Assembly (NCBI GenBank): GCA_963643215.1
Contig: CAVIJY010000002.1
Location: 1 to 64,000, forward strand
DNA from: Darwinimomas sp963643215
GTDB taxonomy: Bacteria > Bacillota > Clostridia > Lachnospirales > Lachnospiraceae
Length of the DNA stretch: 64,000 bases
Direction: 5' to 3'
Part shown: piece after piece, positions 35,151 to 44,152 of the stretch
Numbering within the stretch: position 1 is the stretch's first letter
Layout: each line of letters opens with the position of its first letter
Notes under the pieces: generated by a model
Told to the model about the DNA's origin: nothing
The model's database searches: none
What the model saw: the letters and a program-made list of their open reading frames with translations, nothing else
Position numbers and translations under genes: made by a program

Positions 35151-37190
35151 TCATTCCTCTGATTTACGGTTTGACGGACTGGCAAGCTGAGGCCTTGAAT
35201 CCGTCTCTGACGATGTATCCGAGTTCTTATCACTGTCTTTTTTATCTGTTCCGTCCGTGGTTTTATCCGCGGGCTTAGTGCTGACATCGGCCTTCGGATC
35301 CGTGATTCCGTCTATCGTGAGATCGTTTATAAAATCCGTCTCGACATCTATGATACGGTTTACAATCATATCAGCCTGTGCATCATCGGCGAGTATCAGC
35401 GATGCATACTCCTGCCCCTCCTCGCCTGCGACTATATCGCTGTATATGATGTCTATTCTTTCTATCCTCGTATCCTCATCAGCAGACATAAGCAGGATAT
35501 AAGCGGCTATATCATCCTCTGTATATCCGTCTGCCAGCTTGCTGAGTCTGCCTCTCTCATCATATACCGCGCATACCGTCATATCCTCGGCAACTGCGCA
35601 ATACGAGGCCTTCCTCAGGAATCTCTGCGACAGCACTATGCCGACGGACACCGGTTCGTCAGAGGCTGCCGTCTCAGCCGCTGTTGTTTTCTCAGCTGCG
35701 GTTGTCTCCTCAGCTGCACTTGTCTCCGCAGACGCGGTTGTCTCTGCAGCTGCGGTTGTCTCTTCGGCTGCGGATGTTTCCTCAGCTACGGTTGTTTCCG
35801 CAGATACAGTTGTTTCTGCAGCTGTGGTTGTCTTCTCGGCTGCGCTTGTCTCCGCAGGCTTTGTCTCGGGTGTCTTTGTTATGATTCCGTCTGCGACATC
35901 ATCGGCCTCAAACTCAAGACCGCTGCCGTCGCCCTTTGCAAATCTTATTCCGGCATCCTCCGGCAGCTCAAGCACCAGCTCTCCGGCTATCATATCGTCA
36001 TCAAGCTTTGCCACCTTGAGACCCACAGTACCGTCCGCCATGGCACTCTCGAACACATTTCCGAGATACTCCTCCGCTGCTCCGAGCGTATCAGGCATGC
36101 CGGATATATATTTTGCCGATCCGTATATGTTTATCTGTGCATCATAGTATACGGGAGCGGCGCTCTGTCTGTATTCCCTGATCTCCTCCGGGTCTATAAA
36201 AAGATAGCTGTCAAGATAGAGCATGGAGGCTCCTTCTGTGATATCTATGGCAGCATCCTCTCCGTCTGCACCATCCTCGGCCATCTCGCAGGCTCTCTTA
36301 AAATCGGCCGTCCACACCGCCGCTGTCTCTGCATCTATTCCGTCTGTAATCTCGAGATCATAGCCGTCATTACAGTATATAATCTCAGTATCGGAGGCTC
36401 CGGCCAGCTTCACCACCGCCGCGCCGTCATCGCATTCGTATTCTGCCAGCCATACATCATCTTCCGGCTCATCATAAAAAGCAGCAGCAGGCTCCGTATA
36501 TTCCAGCTCTGTCTCCATGCCGCGAACCGCAGCATAGCAGCCGTCATTGACGCTTACCATCACACTGTTTATGCTCATATCTGTCTGGTCAAACCTGAGT
36601 ATATAGTTTCTGCCGACCTCATCGATATAATAGCTGCAGGCCTCCAGTTTCTCTTCATCCAGATCTATGATATATATGAGTTCTCCGTCATTTGCCACGA
36701 CGGCTCTTTTCAGCTGATCAAGGCTTATCTCCCCGTCAGCTGCCGTCAGTGCAAGCGTATGCCCCTGCTCCTCGTATTCAGAGTCAAACGATATCCTGAG
36801 CTCTATATCCGGCTCTGACTTGCAGAAATATGTATTGATCGCTATGATCGTCTCCCGCTGCGCAGGGTTGAGCGTAAAGTCATGAAGATAGCTTTCTGTC
36901 CTGATTTTCTCGTCTTGAGCCTCGTATATCAGTCTGGCCGCATTCGACTTAAAGACATAGTTAAGAAGCAGCCTGTCGGCATCACCGTATTCTTCCTCTA
37001 TCTGCCGTCCGAAGGCATCGAGAATCTCCTCGTTTACCGAGAAAAATGCCTTTCTCTCATCGCTTTCCTCTGATGCCCATGTTCCCGGCGCAGCAGCACA
37101 TATCATAAAAGCAGCAGCAAGAAGCATCGCAAGGCATCTCCTTGCGATGCGTCCGCATCTTATATATCTGTCTATGACAGATCGAAGCAT
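35151..37190 (-). CDS. Large secreted protein with Thr/Ala/Glu repeat region
   Basis: A 679-residue exported protein of unknown function. A classical signal peptide (LAMLLAAAFMICAAAPGTWA) ends near residue 40, unlike the AWF type of its neighbours. The body is acidic. Residues about 430-510 are a low-complexity run of AETTAAEE-type repeats, and the C-terminus is a Ser/Asp/Lys-rich tail. No sortase signal or C-terminal membrane helix is visible, so wall attachment may be indirect. It is the first gene of the unit led by riboswitch 1. Confidence 0.8.
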   Translation of the reverse strand: MLRSVIDRYIRCGRIARRCLAMLLAAAFMICAAAPGTWASEESDERKAFFSVNEEILDAFGRQIEEEYGDADRLLLNYVFKSNAARLIYEAQDEKIRTESYLHDFTLNPAQRETIIAINTYFCKSEPDIELRISFDSEYEEQGHTLALTAADGEISLDQLKRAVVANDGELIYIIDLDEEKLEACSYYIDEVGRNYILRFDQTDMSINSVMVSVNDGCYAAVRGMETELEYTEPAAAFYDEPEDDVWLAEYECDDGAAVVKLAGASDTEIIYCNDGYDLEITDGIDAETAAVWTADFKRACEMAEDGADGEDAAIDITEGASMLYLDSYLFIDPEEIREYRQSAAPVYYDAQINIYGSAKYISGMPDTLGAAEEYLGNVFESAMADGTVGLKVAKLDDDMIAGELVLELPEDAGIRFAKGDGSGLEFEADDVADGIITKTPETKPAETSAAEKTTTAAETTVSAETTVAEETSAAEETTAAAETTASAETSAAEETTAAEKTTAAETAASDEPVSVGIVLSQRFLRKASYCAVAEDMTVCAVYDERGRLSKLADGYTEDDIAAYILLMSADEDTRIERIDIIYSDIVAGEEGQEYASLILADDAQADMIVNRIIDVETDFINDLTIDGITDPKADVSTKPADKTTDGTDKKDSDKNSDTSSETDSRPQLASPSNRKSEE

Positions 37191-37224
37191 CTCCTATTTC
37201 CTTCCTGTCTGTATATCAGTATAA

Positions 37225-37434
37225 CTCGCTCTGACTTTGGCTCATTGCTTCGCGTAACTGCGGAAAACTCGCCTTGCGGTTTTCCTCGTTATCGCGGCAT
37301 TCACCAAGGTCCCGTGCAAGCACGTGACCGTCAAGAATCTCTCCCTTTGCCGTGGATATGCTTCGCGCATCCACGGCTGCGTGAGCGCTTCTTGACTTCC
37401 CCGTATACGGGGACTTTGGCTCATTGCTTCGCGT
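37225..37434 (-). repeat. Dispersed repeat family R2, copy B (composite)
   Basis: On the minus strand it starts ACGCGAAGCAATGAGCC directly after the T-tract of riboswitch terminator 1. It continues with a CCCCGTATACGGGG palindrome and several hairpins, including a GTGAATGCCGCGATAACGAGG block, and ends with a second ACGCGAAGCAATGAGCC. It lies between the riboswitch and the gene it controls. Confidence 0.8.
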
Positions 37435-37471
37435 AAAAAAACCAGCTCACATGTAAATCTCTGTGACCTGG
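37435..37471 (-). terminator. Expression-platform terminator of riboswitch 1
   Basis: CCAG-G-TCACA / TGTGA-G-CTGG hairpin followed by TTTTTTT on the minus strand, starting within the last aptamer bases. Conditional termination is expected. Confidence 0.85.
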
Positions 37472-37536
37472 CAACTGGCTGGCTGCAATGCCGCAGCCCC
37501 TATAGCTTTGCGTCATCGGATCGCTCCGATTTTGCC
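37470..37536 (-). promoter_or_regulatory. Class I cyclic-di-GMP riboswitch 1
   Basis: On the minus strand: GGCAAA, a P2 hairpin (ATCGGAGCGATCCGAT), GACGCAAAGCTATAGGGGCT, a P3 hairpin, then CAGCCAGTTGCC. These are the conserved GEMM-I parts, including the tetraloop GCAAAG and its receptor strand CAGCCAGTTGCC. It leads the 35.2-37.2 kb gene and the genes downstream of it. Confidence 0.93.
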
Positions 37537-37554
37537 TTCTTTTCAATCGATACC

Positions 37555-37583
37555 ATGATACCATCCATTTCAGCGTAAATCAA
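37555..37583 (-). promoter_or_regulatory. Promoter of riboswitch 1 unit
   Basis: TTGATT (37578-37583), 17 bases, TATCAT (37555-37560), placed so that transcription starts just before the aptamer. Confidence 0.7.
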
Positions 37584-37593
37584 GACTTCAATC

Positions 37594-39900
37594 TCATCTC
37601 TCGCATACTCTGGCAAAGAGATATCCCAGGCTTCCCATCTCTTCCTTTGTGAGTATCCGATGATTTTTCTCCATCTCCCGCCTGATGGCTACCATGATCT
37701 CCAAGAGTCCGATGGGCACACCCTGAGCAGCTGCCAGATAAGCAGCCGTGAGCGCCACATTTTTGATGATGGCTCCGGTGAATTTAAATATCCTTGCCAG
37801 CTCACGATAGTCAACCTCCGAGGCAACCGGCGCCTGCTTCGGGAACACACTGCTCCATATCTCATAGCGGATCTGCTCATCAGGCTCCTTGAACAGGAGA
37901 TAATATCTGAATCTTCTCAGGAACGCATTATCTATGGATGTCATGTTGTTTGTCGCAAGTATCGATATCCCGTCGAATTCCTCTATGCATTGCAGCAGCA
38001 AAGAGGACTCTATATTGGCAAAACGCTCATTGGCATCCTTTGCATCCATACGCTTGTTGAATATGGAATCGGCCTCGTCAAAGAAAAGCACGCTGTTGCT
38101 CTTTTTTGCCTGATCAAATATCCTTCTGATATTCTTCTCCGTCTCTCCGACATATTTGTCTATAAGCTGAGAAAGATCTATCTTGTAAAGCTCCATCCCG
38201 AGCTCATTGGCCACGACCTGCGCAGCCATGGTCTTTCCGGTTCCGGGAGGACCTGCAAAAAGCACGGTTACCCCTGAGCCGTACGGAACCTTGCTCTCGA
38301 AATTCCACTCCTGCATGACGATATGACGGTTTCTTACAGTATCGCACACATCCCTCAGCAGCGTCTTATCTCTGGGATCCATCTTGATATCATCCCATTT
38401 AAACGGCGACTCAACCTTCTGTGTATGATCCTTGAGCGGATGCCCCATGACCGCATAGCAGCTTTTATAAAGCATCCCTCGTGATACATCCTCATGCAGA
38501 AATGCCTGTCTTGCCGCCCGGTTTATCTGTCCCGGCGTCAGTGTGAAGCTGTTGGCCAGCTGCTGTATCTCTCCCTCGGAAAGAGCAAGGCTCCTGTCGC
38601 CGCTATAGCCTCGAAGATAGTATGTCCATATCCTCGCTCTTGTGACGGCATCCGGCATCTTCACTGCAAAAAGATATACACCCTCGATGTAGTCCGGCAC
38701 TGTCTCCGCCTCAATCAGCATACATACCGGAACATTCACAGATCCGGCTTTTCCTGTCAGCCAGCTTATATACAGCTTCTGCCGATCCGCAGAGTAGCCT
38801 CCCAGCCCGGATATGACCAGCATCCTGTCTGTCACTATACACTCGCGCACCGCATACAGTGTATGATCCATCAGCACAGAGATGTCTCCGGCTGCATTTG
38901 CCTCATTCAGACACTCTCCCGCATCGTACTCTATCGCACGCATACCGGTGTCTGCCAATGCTCCTGCCGCTATAGTGTGCTTTCCCGCTCCGCGCGCTCC
39001 CCAGAGGACAATCGGAGCTGAGTATGACCTGAGACGGCGGGCGAGACTCTCCCTGTCATCCCTCATATAAGCATACGGAGAATCCTGCGCGGAATCGTCC
39101 TCGGACGCCGCGCCGCTCAACATATGCATACCGTACAGCAGATTCAGAGAAGCCTGAGCCGCATCCGGTATACGTCCATATGTAAGTCCTGTCGGAAATC
39201 CTGCCGCAGAAGCACTTGCCGCAAAGCCGTTGGCCTCATCCGTCATCAGCTCGTACAGCCGCATGTCAAGCTGCGGTGTCAAGTGGAATATATCCTCTGC
39301 TCCGTCGCACTCCGGGAAGAGATATCCGAGAGAATCAGCGACCTCACTCAGCATTCTGCTCACGCGGGCTCCGCCGTAAAGCCCGTCTCCGAACAGGAGA
39401 TTTACCACATCATACAGACTTTTCGCCCCCACCATCGATGCATAGTCTCTGTCCAGATATACATGATAGTAGTAAATCAATGTCTCCGTCATCCAGTCCG
39501 GAAGCAACAGCCTTTCAAGCAGTATATTCAGCGCCGGGATCTTTCCTGCCGTCACGCTGACATCCCGGCGCGCGATGATCTGGTCGGCCCACAGCTGCGC
39601 GGTCTGACCCTCTGACAGCCCCCGCATGATCAGTCTTGTGCGCAGGTATTCAATTGCTCTCACACATCGTGACAGCTCTGTTGATTCCGGTCCCGACAGC
39701 ACAGTCTCTCCCACTGCAGCATCACTCGCTGTAGCATCGCGCGGCTCAAGCATCTGCAAACCACTCTTTTCCAGAAGGCTCTGCCGCTCCTGCATGATTT
39801 CAAGTATTCTCAGGTCAACGAAAACAGACAGCTCCTCGACATATTCAAAGCTGTCTGTATATGGTCTGTCTCCTGCAAATCGTACCAACGGATCATTCAT
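37594..39900 (-). CDS. Two-domain AAA+ ATPase, contractile-injection-system ATPase-like
   Basis: A 768-residue protein. The first AAA domain is degenerate (GARGAGKHT about residue 303). The second is intact: Walker A GPPGTGKTMAAQVVANELG (about 546), DLSQLIDKYVGETEKNIRRI pore/arginine region, Walker B VLFFDEADSIF (about 607), sensor 1 ILATNNMTSID and FLRRFRYYL. This pattern is very close to the ATPase of extracellular contractile injection systems (Afp15 type). No sheath, tube or baseplate gene is in the window. The start has AGGAG eight bases upstream. A chaperone or assembly role for the surface proteins is inference. Confidence 0.88.
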   Translation of the reverse strand: MNDPLVRFAGDRPYTDSFEYVEELSVFVDLRILEIMQERQSLLEKSGLQMLEPRDATASDAAVGETVLSGPESTELSRCVRAIEYLRTRLIMRGLSEGQTAQLWADQIIARRDVSVTAGKIPALNILLERLLLPDWMTETLIYYYHVYLDRDYASMVGAKSLYDVVNLLFGDGLYGGARVSRMLSEVADSLGYLFPECDGAEDIFHLTPQLDMRLYELMTDEANGFAASASAAGFPTGLTYGRIPDAAQASLNLLYGMHMLSGAASEDDSAQDSPYAYMRDDRESLARRLRSYSAPIVLWGARGAGKHTIAAGALADTGMRAIEYDAGECLNEANAAGDISVLMDHTLYAVRECIVTDRMLVISGLGGYSADRQKLYISWLTGKAGSVNVPVCMLIEAETVPDYIEGVYLFAVKMPDAVTRARIWTYYLRGYSGDRSLALSEGEIQQLANSFTLTPGQINRAARQAFLHEDVSRGMLYKSCYAVMGHPLKDHTQKVESPFKWDDIKMDPRDKTLLRDVCDTVRNRHIVMQEWNFESKVPYGSGVTVLFAGPPGTGKTMAAQVVANELGMELYKIDLSQLIDKYVGETEKNIRRIFDQAKKSNSVLFFDEADSIFNKRMDAKDANERFANIESSLLLQCIEEFDGISILATNNMTSIDNAFLRRFRYYLLFKEPDEQIRYEIWSSVFPKQAPVASEVDYRELARIFKFTGAIIKNVALTAAYLAAAQGVPIGLLEIMVAIRREMEKNHRILTKEEMGSLGYLFARVCER

Positions 39901-39911
39901 CTATGTTTCTC

Positions 39912-39941
39912 CTATGTTCCGACCTTAAAAACCTGAGGCAT
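39912..39941 (-). CDS. Nine-codon ORF with strong ribosome binding site
   Basis: AAGGAGG lies eight bases before ATG at 39941 and the ORF reads MPQVFKVGT then TAG, ending 11 bases before the AAA+ start codon. The peptide looks like the first residues of DUF4160-type proteins (MPxVFKIG), so it may be a gene remnant. It could also act as a leader peptide coupling translation to the ATPase gene. Too short to be sure. Confidence 0.3.
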   Translation of the reverse strand: MPQVFKVGT

Positions 39942-39955
39942 ATTCAAAGCCTCCT
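39925..39955 (-). terminator. Possible terminator after the 1335-aa protein gene
   Basis: GAGGC / GCCTC arms with a nine-base loop, then AGGTTTTTAAG on the minus strand. It overlaps the short ORF just upstream of the AAA+ gene, so it could act as an attenuator. Confidence 0.4.
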
Positions 39956-40069
39956 TCTTTTGCAAATTCTAATATCAGATGCGCCGTCTGTCCTGATATT
40001 CGCAGCTTCGCCAAACCCTGTTTCACAGATATTCTGACATGTCTCCGGCAAAATGTCCATGCATCATCC

Positions 40070-43000
40070 TCAGCTCGTCCCCGCGGGAATCTCTATCTTG
40101 GAATCGGATGCGATCTTCGTATCGTTGACCTTTACCTCGACATTCACATCGCTGCTCAGCTTAAAGCCGTCAAGTATGATTGCTTCGCTAGAGGATGTAA
40201 CCGTGATCTCATCTCTGGATGCCACAGACTTCGGATCGGTATCTGATGCTTTCTCGTAGTTGTATGCGAACAGCGGCACTATGTCAACCGTCGTGTCTGT
40301 AGTCGTCTGATAACTGTAGGACACCACAAACTCATCCTCCAGCTTCGCTGTATATGCCGTACCCTCCGGAATATCTGAAAAGGCTTCGCCGGTATTCAGC
40401 GCTTGGATATTCCTGATAACCGTAGCCTGCGTCCAGTCATCATCTATGCCCCATACTCCGTCAGCAGGCTTCTCTACCTCATCGGTCTGAGTAATCGTGG
40501 TATCCGCTGTTTTGTTGTATTCCGTGATCGTACGGAAGAACCTTTCGGAGCTGTCCGTCGAAGCAGTCATCTGCGTGTCCGCGTTCATGACAGTTACATC
40601 CGCCGCCTTATATACACAGGCGGCACCGGCTACAGCGGCTCCGGATCCTGCTGCTTCAGACTCAAATGTGACCGTGATTTTATCTGATGATGTCACCGCG
40701 GAAGCTGCCGCGCTGTTCTTAAATTCTAGCGCTACGGCAGCGTCCTTTACCGCCGCGAAGCCTACACCGTCGGGGCATCTGCCTGTGTCTGATGTCACTG
40801 TCTCCATAGTCTCTGTTCGTGTGATCTCCTGCATGCCGGTGTTCGGATTGGAGCAGATATCAAGATAGAACAGATAGGCCCCGATACCTGATGCCGAGCC
40901 AAGTGCGTACTCTCCCCTGTTGACAGGGATCTGAAAGTAATACACCGCAGACTGAATGAGATTCTCCGTAGCAGTGATCCATGCTGTATCAAATACAAGA
41001 TTTGCATCAGTTACACATGCCGGAGCATCTGATGCAGGTGTATCATACTCGCCGCCGCTGTATGAAGAATATGTCCCATCCGCATATTCATATACATAGC
41101 TGCCCGAATCCTTGTATATTCGACTTATCTCCTTGATATCTGTGATTTTGTTCTCATCATCCCTGTAAATATGATGCAGCGAGAAGAAGCTTGTGTTATT
41201 GCCATAATATGTTCCTGCATAGAACGAGATATATCCCGCCTGATTGAGCATAAAGTCTATGCTGTTGCGCGGCATCTGATAATTGTCATAACTGATGCCG
41301 TTTATCCACGCTGTCGGCATCTCTGCCACATTGGCCTTACTGATAGTCGCCGGCATAAAGTGAAGCCCGTAGATGGTTCCCGCATCGGCTTCAAACATAT
41401 CTGCCAGCTCCTCCCGGGCCGCATCATATACCGTTTTGTTCAGCCCAAGCTCAGTCAGAGTCTTTTTGGTTATGCCCGATACATCTGAACTTATATTTGT
41501 ATTGTTCGCATTCGCACTGTCCGAGATGCGAAACTGTCCATCAGTAGTCTGTGTCAGAATCTCGAGCTGTCCGTCAGCATATGCGGATAATCCGTTAAGC
41601 GATGCCGTAAGCCTCCCGGCCAGGGAATATCCGGCAACACGTATATTTCCCAGAGGATTTGAACCGGCTTCCGATTTCTGCTCTGCTCCTCCGACAAAAT
41701 ATCCAGTATTTGCATATCCGTCCTCCGTGCTTTCAGTTCGCGTGCTGTATCCGCCGGAGGGATAAGAGCCTGTGACTGTCTCATTTACAGCAATCGGAAA
41801 TATGGAATCGTAGGTGGCATAGACTGCGCTTGCGGATTCCGTGATTGTATATTGATAGGTTATCTTTTCATTCTTTGATGTCTGCGTGCATTCGTAGGCG
41901 CTTGTGTCTCCGTCGGCGACCTTGATTATCTGCACCTTTGGAGTGTTTCCCTTGGCATTACTTGTCGTGGATTCACTTGTGTCTGTACTGACCTTCCAGA
42001 TTCTGTACGATACAAAAGAGTTCAAATACCATGTGAAATTCAGATAATATGTTGTTCCGCCTGAGCTGTCCGGCTTTGTAGCCAGATAGTATATTGAAGG
42101 ATCTGCAGCGTCGGCAGCCTGCATTTCCCATTGCGTTACCCCGCTGTTTTCAATTTTAAGAGTGCCTGCAGAGGTATCCACATTCAGATACTTTCTTTCA
42201 TCATCCGCTGCAATTGACAAGTATCCATCATTGTCGAAATGCCACTGCGCTTTATAGTCAGTGTTTTTCGCGCCTTTTACAGAGCCGACATACGGAAGTG
42301 AGGCTTCGTTGCTTTGTAAATAGCTTTCGATTTTCCATGTATTATCGCAGGAATAGTCACTGTACAGATAGTGATAATTATTACGAAGATAATATGATTC
42401 CTGTATATTTACTACCTGCTCTGCCTGCTCTACCTTCCATTTGCCGTCTGAGGTGTCATAAAACAGATAATATGTTCCGCTGTTGTAAACATAGCCTCCG
42501 GCTACTGAGGTGCGCGTCCATGCGCTGGCACTTGCATATGCCGTTTCAATCTTAAGCGACAGATCGCTGTCTATAGTTAGAAAATATGTAGTGCTGCCCG
42601 ACTTAGTGATCAGATAGCTGCTTCCCCCGGTGACATGATCATGACTCACATATGACCACAGCGTTGCATCGTCTTCGCTGTCTGCGGCTACTATACTTGT
42701 ACCGCTGAGTGTGAGGTATTTACCGTTTTGCTGTATGGTAAATGTCTCGCAATTCTTTGTGGTGTATGTCGTCGTCCTGGTCATGGTTTCTGAACCTGTC
42801 GGCTGGGTGATATTGTCAGCTCCATGAAGAGCTGCATATGTGCCTGAAGAGTTGGATGAAAAGCTATAGGAAGCCCAATCATCGCTGAAATTTTTGAACG
42901 CAGCGTTCGAAACGGACACCTTTCCCGAATACTCAATCTCTCCGTCCAGAGAAAACGCTGCATTCGGGTTTGATCTTGTATAGTTCGCGGTCACACCGGT

Positions 43001-44077
43001 ATACACCGGAGCGTCTGATGTCTTGCCGCTGCCGTAGACATTCTTCAGTCTCTGAAACAGAGACTTCATGTCGATGGTTCCGCCGAATTCGCTGTCTGCC
43101 TCTCTTACCTCAAAATCCGCCGATTTGACGCACACGCTGTGCGCCACACCAACGATCTTGGAGGTGTCGCAATATCCTACTGTGGTATAGTACGACAGCT
43201 TCTCTGTGGGTATCATATCATCAGCCGATGTGCCCACATCGACTCCCGCGGATGCTGCCGAGCCGTCTATGCTGCCGTTCACCAGTACATCTGCCATGCC
43301 TGCGCTGCCACCGACATAGCCCGCGGCCAGTCCGGCAAGACAGCGCTGTGTTTTGCCTACTACCGATATATTGTCTATCTTCACATTTTCTATCGATGCG
43401 ATCACGCTGCTGCTTACAGCGCTCCCGCTGTACTCGCCGACCACTCCGAACAGTCCTATGATCTCGGCCTCTTCTCCCAGATCCGTCGCGCCGTCCTTGG
43501 CCAGCTCCTCCTTGACCTGCAGCGGCATCTCCGAATCCTTGCCCGATCCGGCCTCCATATCTGTTCCGTCAGCTCTGTTGCTTATCGTCAGATTGCTGAT
43601 TGTATAGCCGTTGCCGTCAAAGCTGCCCACAAAGGGATACTCCTTTGTTCCTATGGGCGGGAGCACCCAGCCCGTCATATCAAGATCCGCCGAAAGATAG
43701 AAATAAAACGGCGGCTCATCGGAATCGTTAAAGTAACCCAGATACTGCAGCCATGCCAGATTGTAGAGCTGTTCAGGCGTCTTGATCTCGTATGCCGCCG
43801 GAGTATCAACAGCCTTGTGCTCCTCATCAGTATATGATGTGCCGTCAGCCTTTTTGCCGAATACAGGGGATCCGTCAGCATCATAACCTGTGACGATCTC
43901 ATCCGGCTGTGATCCGTCTCCTGATTCGAAATATCTGGCCACATATGTTACCGATCCGGCCAGCTCTATATCCGCCTTGTGAATCTCGCCGTACCACGCA
44001 AAAGAGGCGCCGGTTATAGCAACCAGCGCCAGTATGATGCATATCTGTGAGCATATACGCCGCATCATGTACTTCAT
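40070..44077 (-). CDS. Giant SipW-type surface protein A
   Basis: A 1335-residue exported protein. Signal segment IILALVAITGASFAWYGE with the AWY signature. Residues about 90-180 contain a GLUG/beta-helix-like region: YEIKTPEQLYNLAWLQYLGY, then PIGTKEYPFVGSFDGNGYTISNL. Residues about 440-700 hold repeats of about 50 residues, each with a tyrosine-rich strand and a Trp, for example GKYLTLSGTSIVAADSEDDA, like beta-trefoil lectin repeats. The C-terminus is Thr-rich and has no sortase motif or membrane anchor. It is a probable adhesin. Nearly identical at its N-terminus to the next gene. Confidence 0.82.
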   Translation of the reverse strand: MKYMMRRICSQICIILALVAITGASFAWYGEIHKADIELAGSVTYVARYFESGDGSQPDEIVTGYDADGSPVFGKKADGTSYTDEEHKAVDTPAAYEIKTPEQLYNLAWLQYLGYFNDSDEPPFYFYLSADLDMTGWVLPPIGTKEYPFVGSFDGNGYTISNLTISNRADGTDMEAGSGKDSEMPLQVKEELAKDGATDLGEEAEIIGLFGVVGEYSGSAVSSSVIASIENVKIDNISVVGKTQRCLAGLAAGYVGGSAGMADVLVNGSIDGSAASAGVDVGTSADDMIPTEKLSYYTTVGYCDTSKIVGVAHSVCVKSADFEVREADSEFGGTIDMKSLFQRLKNVYGSGKTSDAPVYTGVTANYTRSNPNAAFSLDGEIEYSGKVSVSNAAFKNFSDDWASYSFSSNSSGTYAALHGADNITQPTGSETMTRTTTYTTKNCETFTIQQNGKYLTLSGTSIVAADSEDDATLWSYVSHDHVTGGSSYLITKSGSTTYFLTIDSDLSLKIETAYASASAWTRTSVAGGYVYNSGTYYLFYDTSDGKWKVEQAEQVVNIQESYYLRNNYHYLYSDYSCDNTWKIESYLQSNEASLPYVGSVKGAKNTDYKAQWHFDNDGYLSIAADDERKYLNVDTSAGTLKIENSGVTQWEMQAADAADPSIYYLATKPDSSGGTTYYLNFTWYLNSFVSYRIWKVSTDTSESTTSNAKGNTPKVQIIKVADGDTSAYECTQTSKNEKITYQYTITESASAVYATYDSIFPIAVNETVTGSYPSGGYSTRTESTEDGYANTGYFVGGAEQKSEAGSNPLGNIRVAGYSLAGRLTASLNGLSAYADGQLEILTQTTDGQFRISDSANANNTNISSDVSGITKKTLTELGLNKTVYDAAREELADMFEADAGTIYGLHFMPATISKANVAEMPTAWINGISYDNYQMPRNSIDFMLNQAGYISFYAGTYYGNNTSFFSLHHIYRDDENKITDIKEISRIYKDSGSYVYEYADGTYSSYSGGEYDTPASDAPACVTDANLVFDTAWITATENLIQSAVYYFQIPVNRGEYALGSASGIGAYLFYLDICSNPNTGMQEITRTETMETVTSDTGRCPDGVGFAAVKDAAVALEFKNSAAASAVTSSDKITVTFESEAAGSGAAVAGAACVYKAADVTVMNADTQMTASTDSSERFFRTITEYNKTADTTITQTDEVEKPADGVWGIDDDWTQATVIRNIQALNTGEAFSDIPEGTAYTAKLEDEFVVSYSYQTTTDTTVDIVPLFAYNYEKASDTDPKSVASRDEITVTSSSEAIILDGFKLSSDVNVEVKVNDTKIASDSKIEIPAGTS
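43431..43985 (-). repeat. N-terminal segment shared with the paralogous gene
   Basis: About 555 bp are almost identical to 47633-48190, including silent positions; a block of about 200 bp differs at only a few bases. The two genes diverge outside this part. Confidence 0.85.
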
Positions 44078-44152
44078 GTTCCCGTATTCCCCTTTGCAGG
44101 CTCAGGCACTCCGCCCAGCACTGCATCGCTGTATACACAAACCTGTCCTGTA

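Noticed and set aside
36900..37190. Sortase-anchored wall protein at 35.2-37.2 kb
   Set aside because: The C-terminus has no LPxTG-like motif or hydrophobic tail, so sortase anchoring is not supported.
37594..39900. Part of an extracellular contractile injection system
   Set aside because: Only the ATPase resembles such systems. No sheath, tube, baseplate or spike gene was found in the window.
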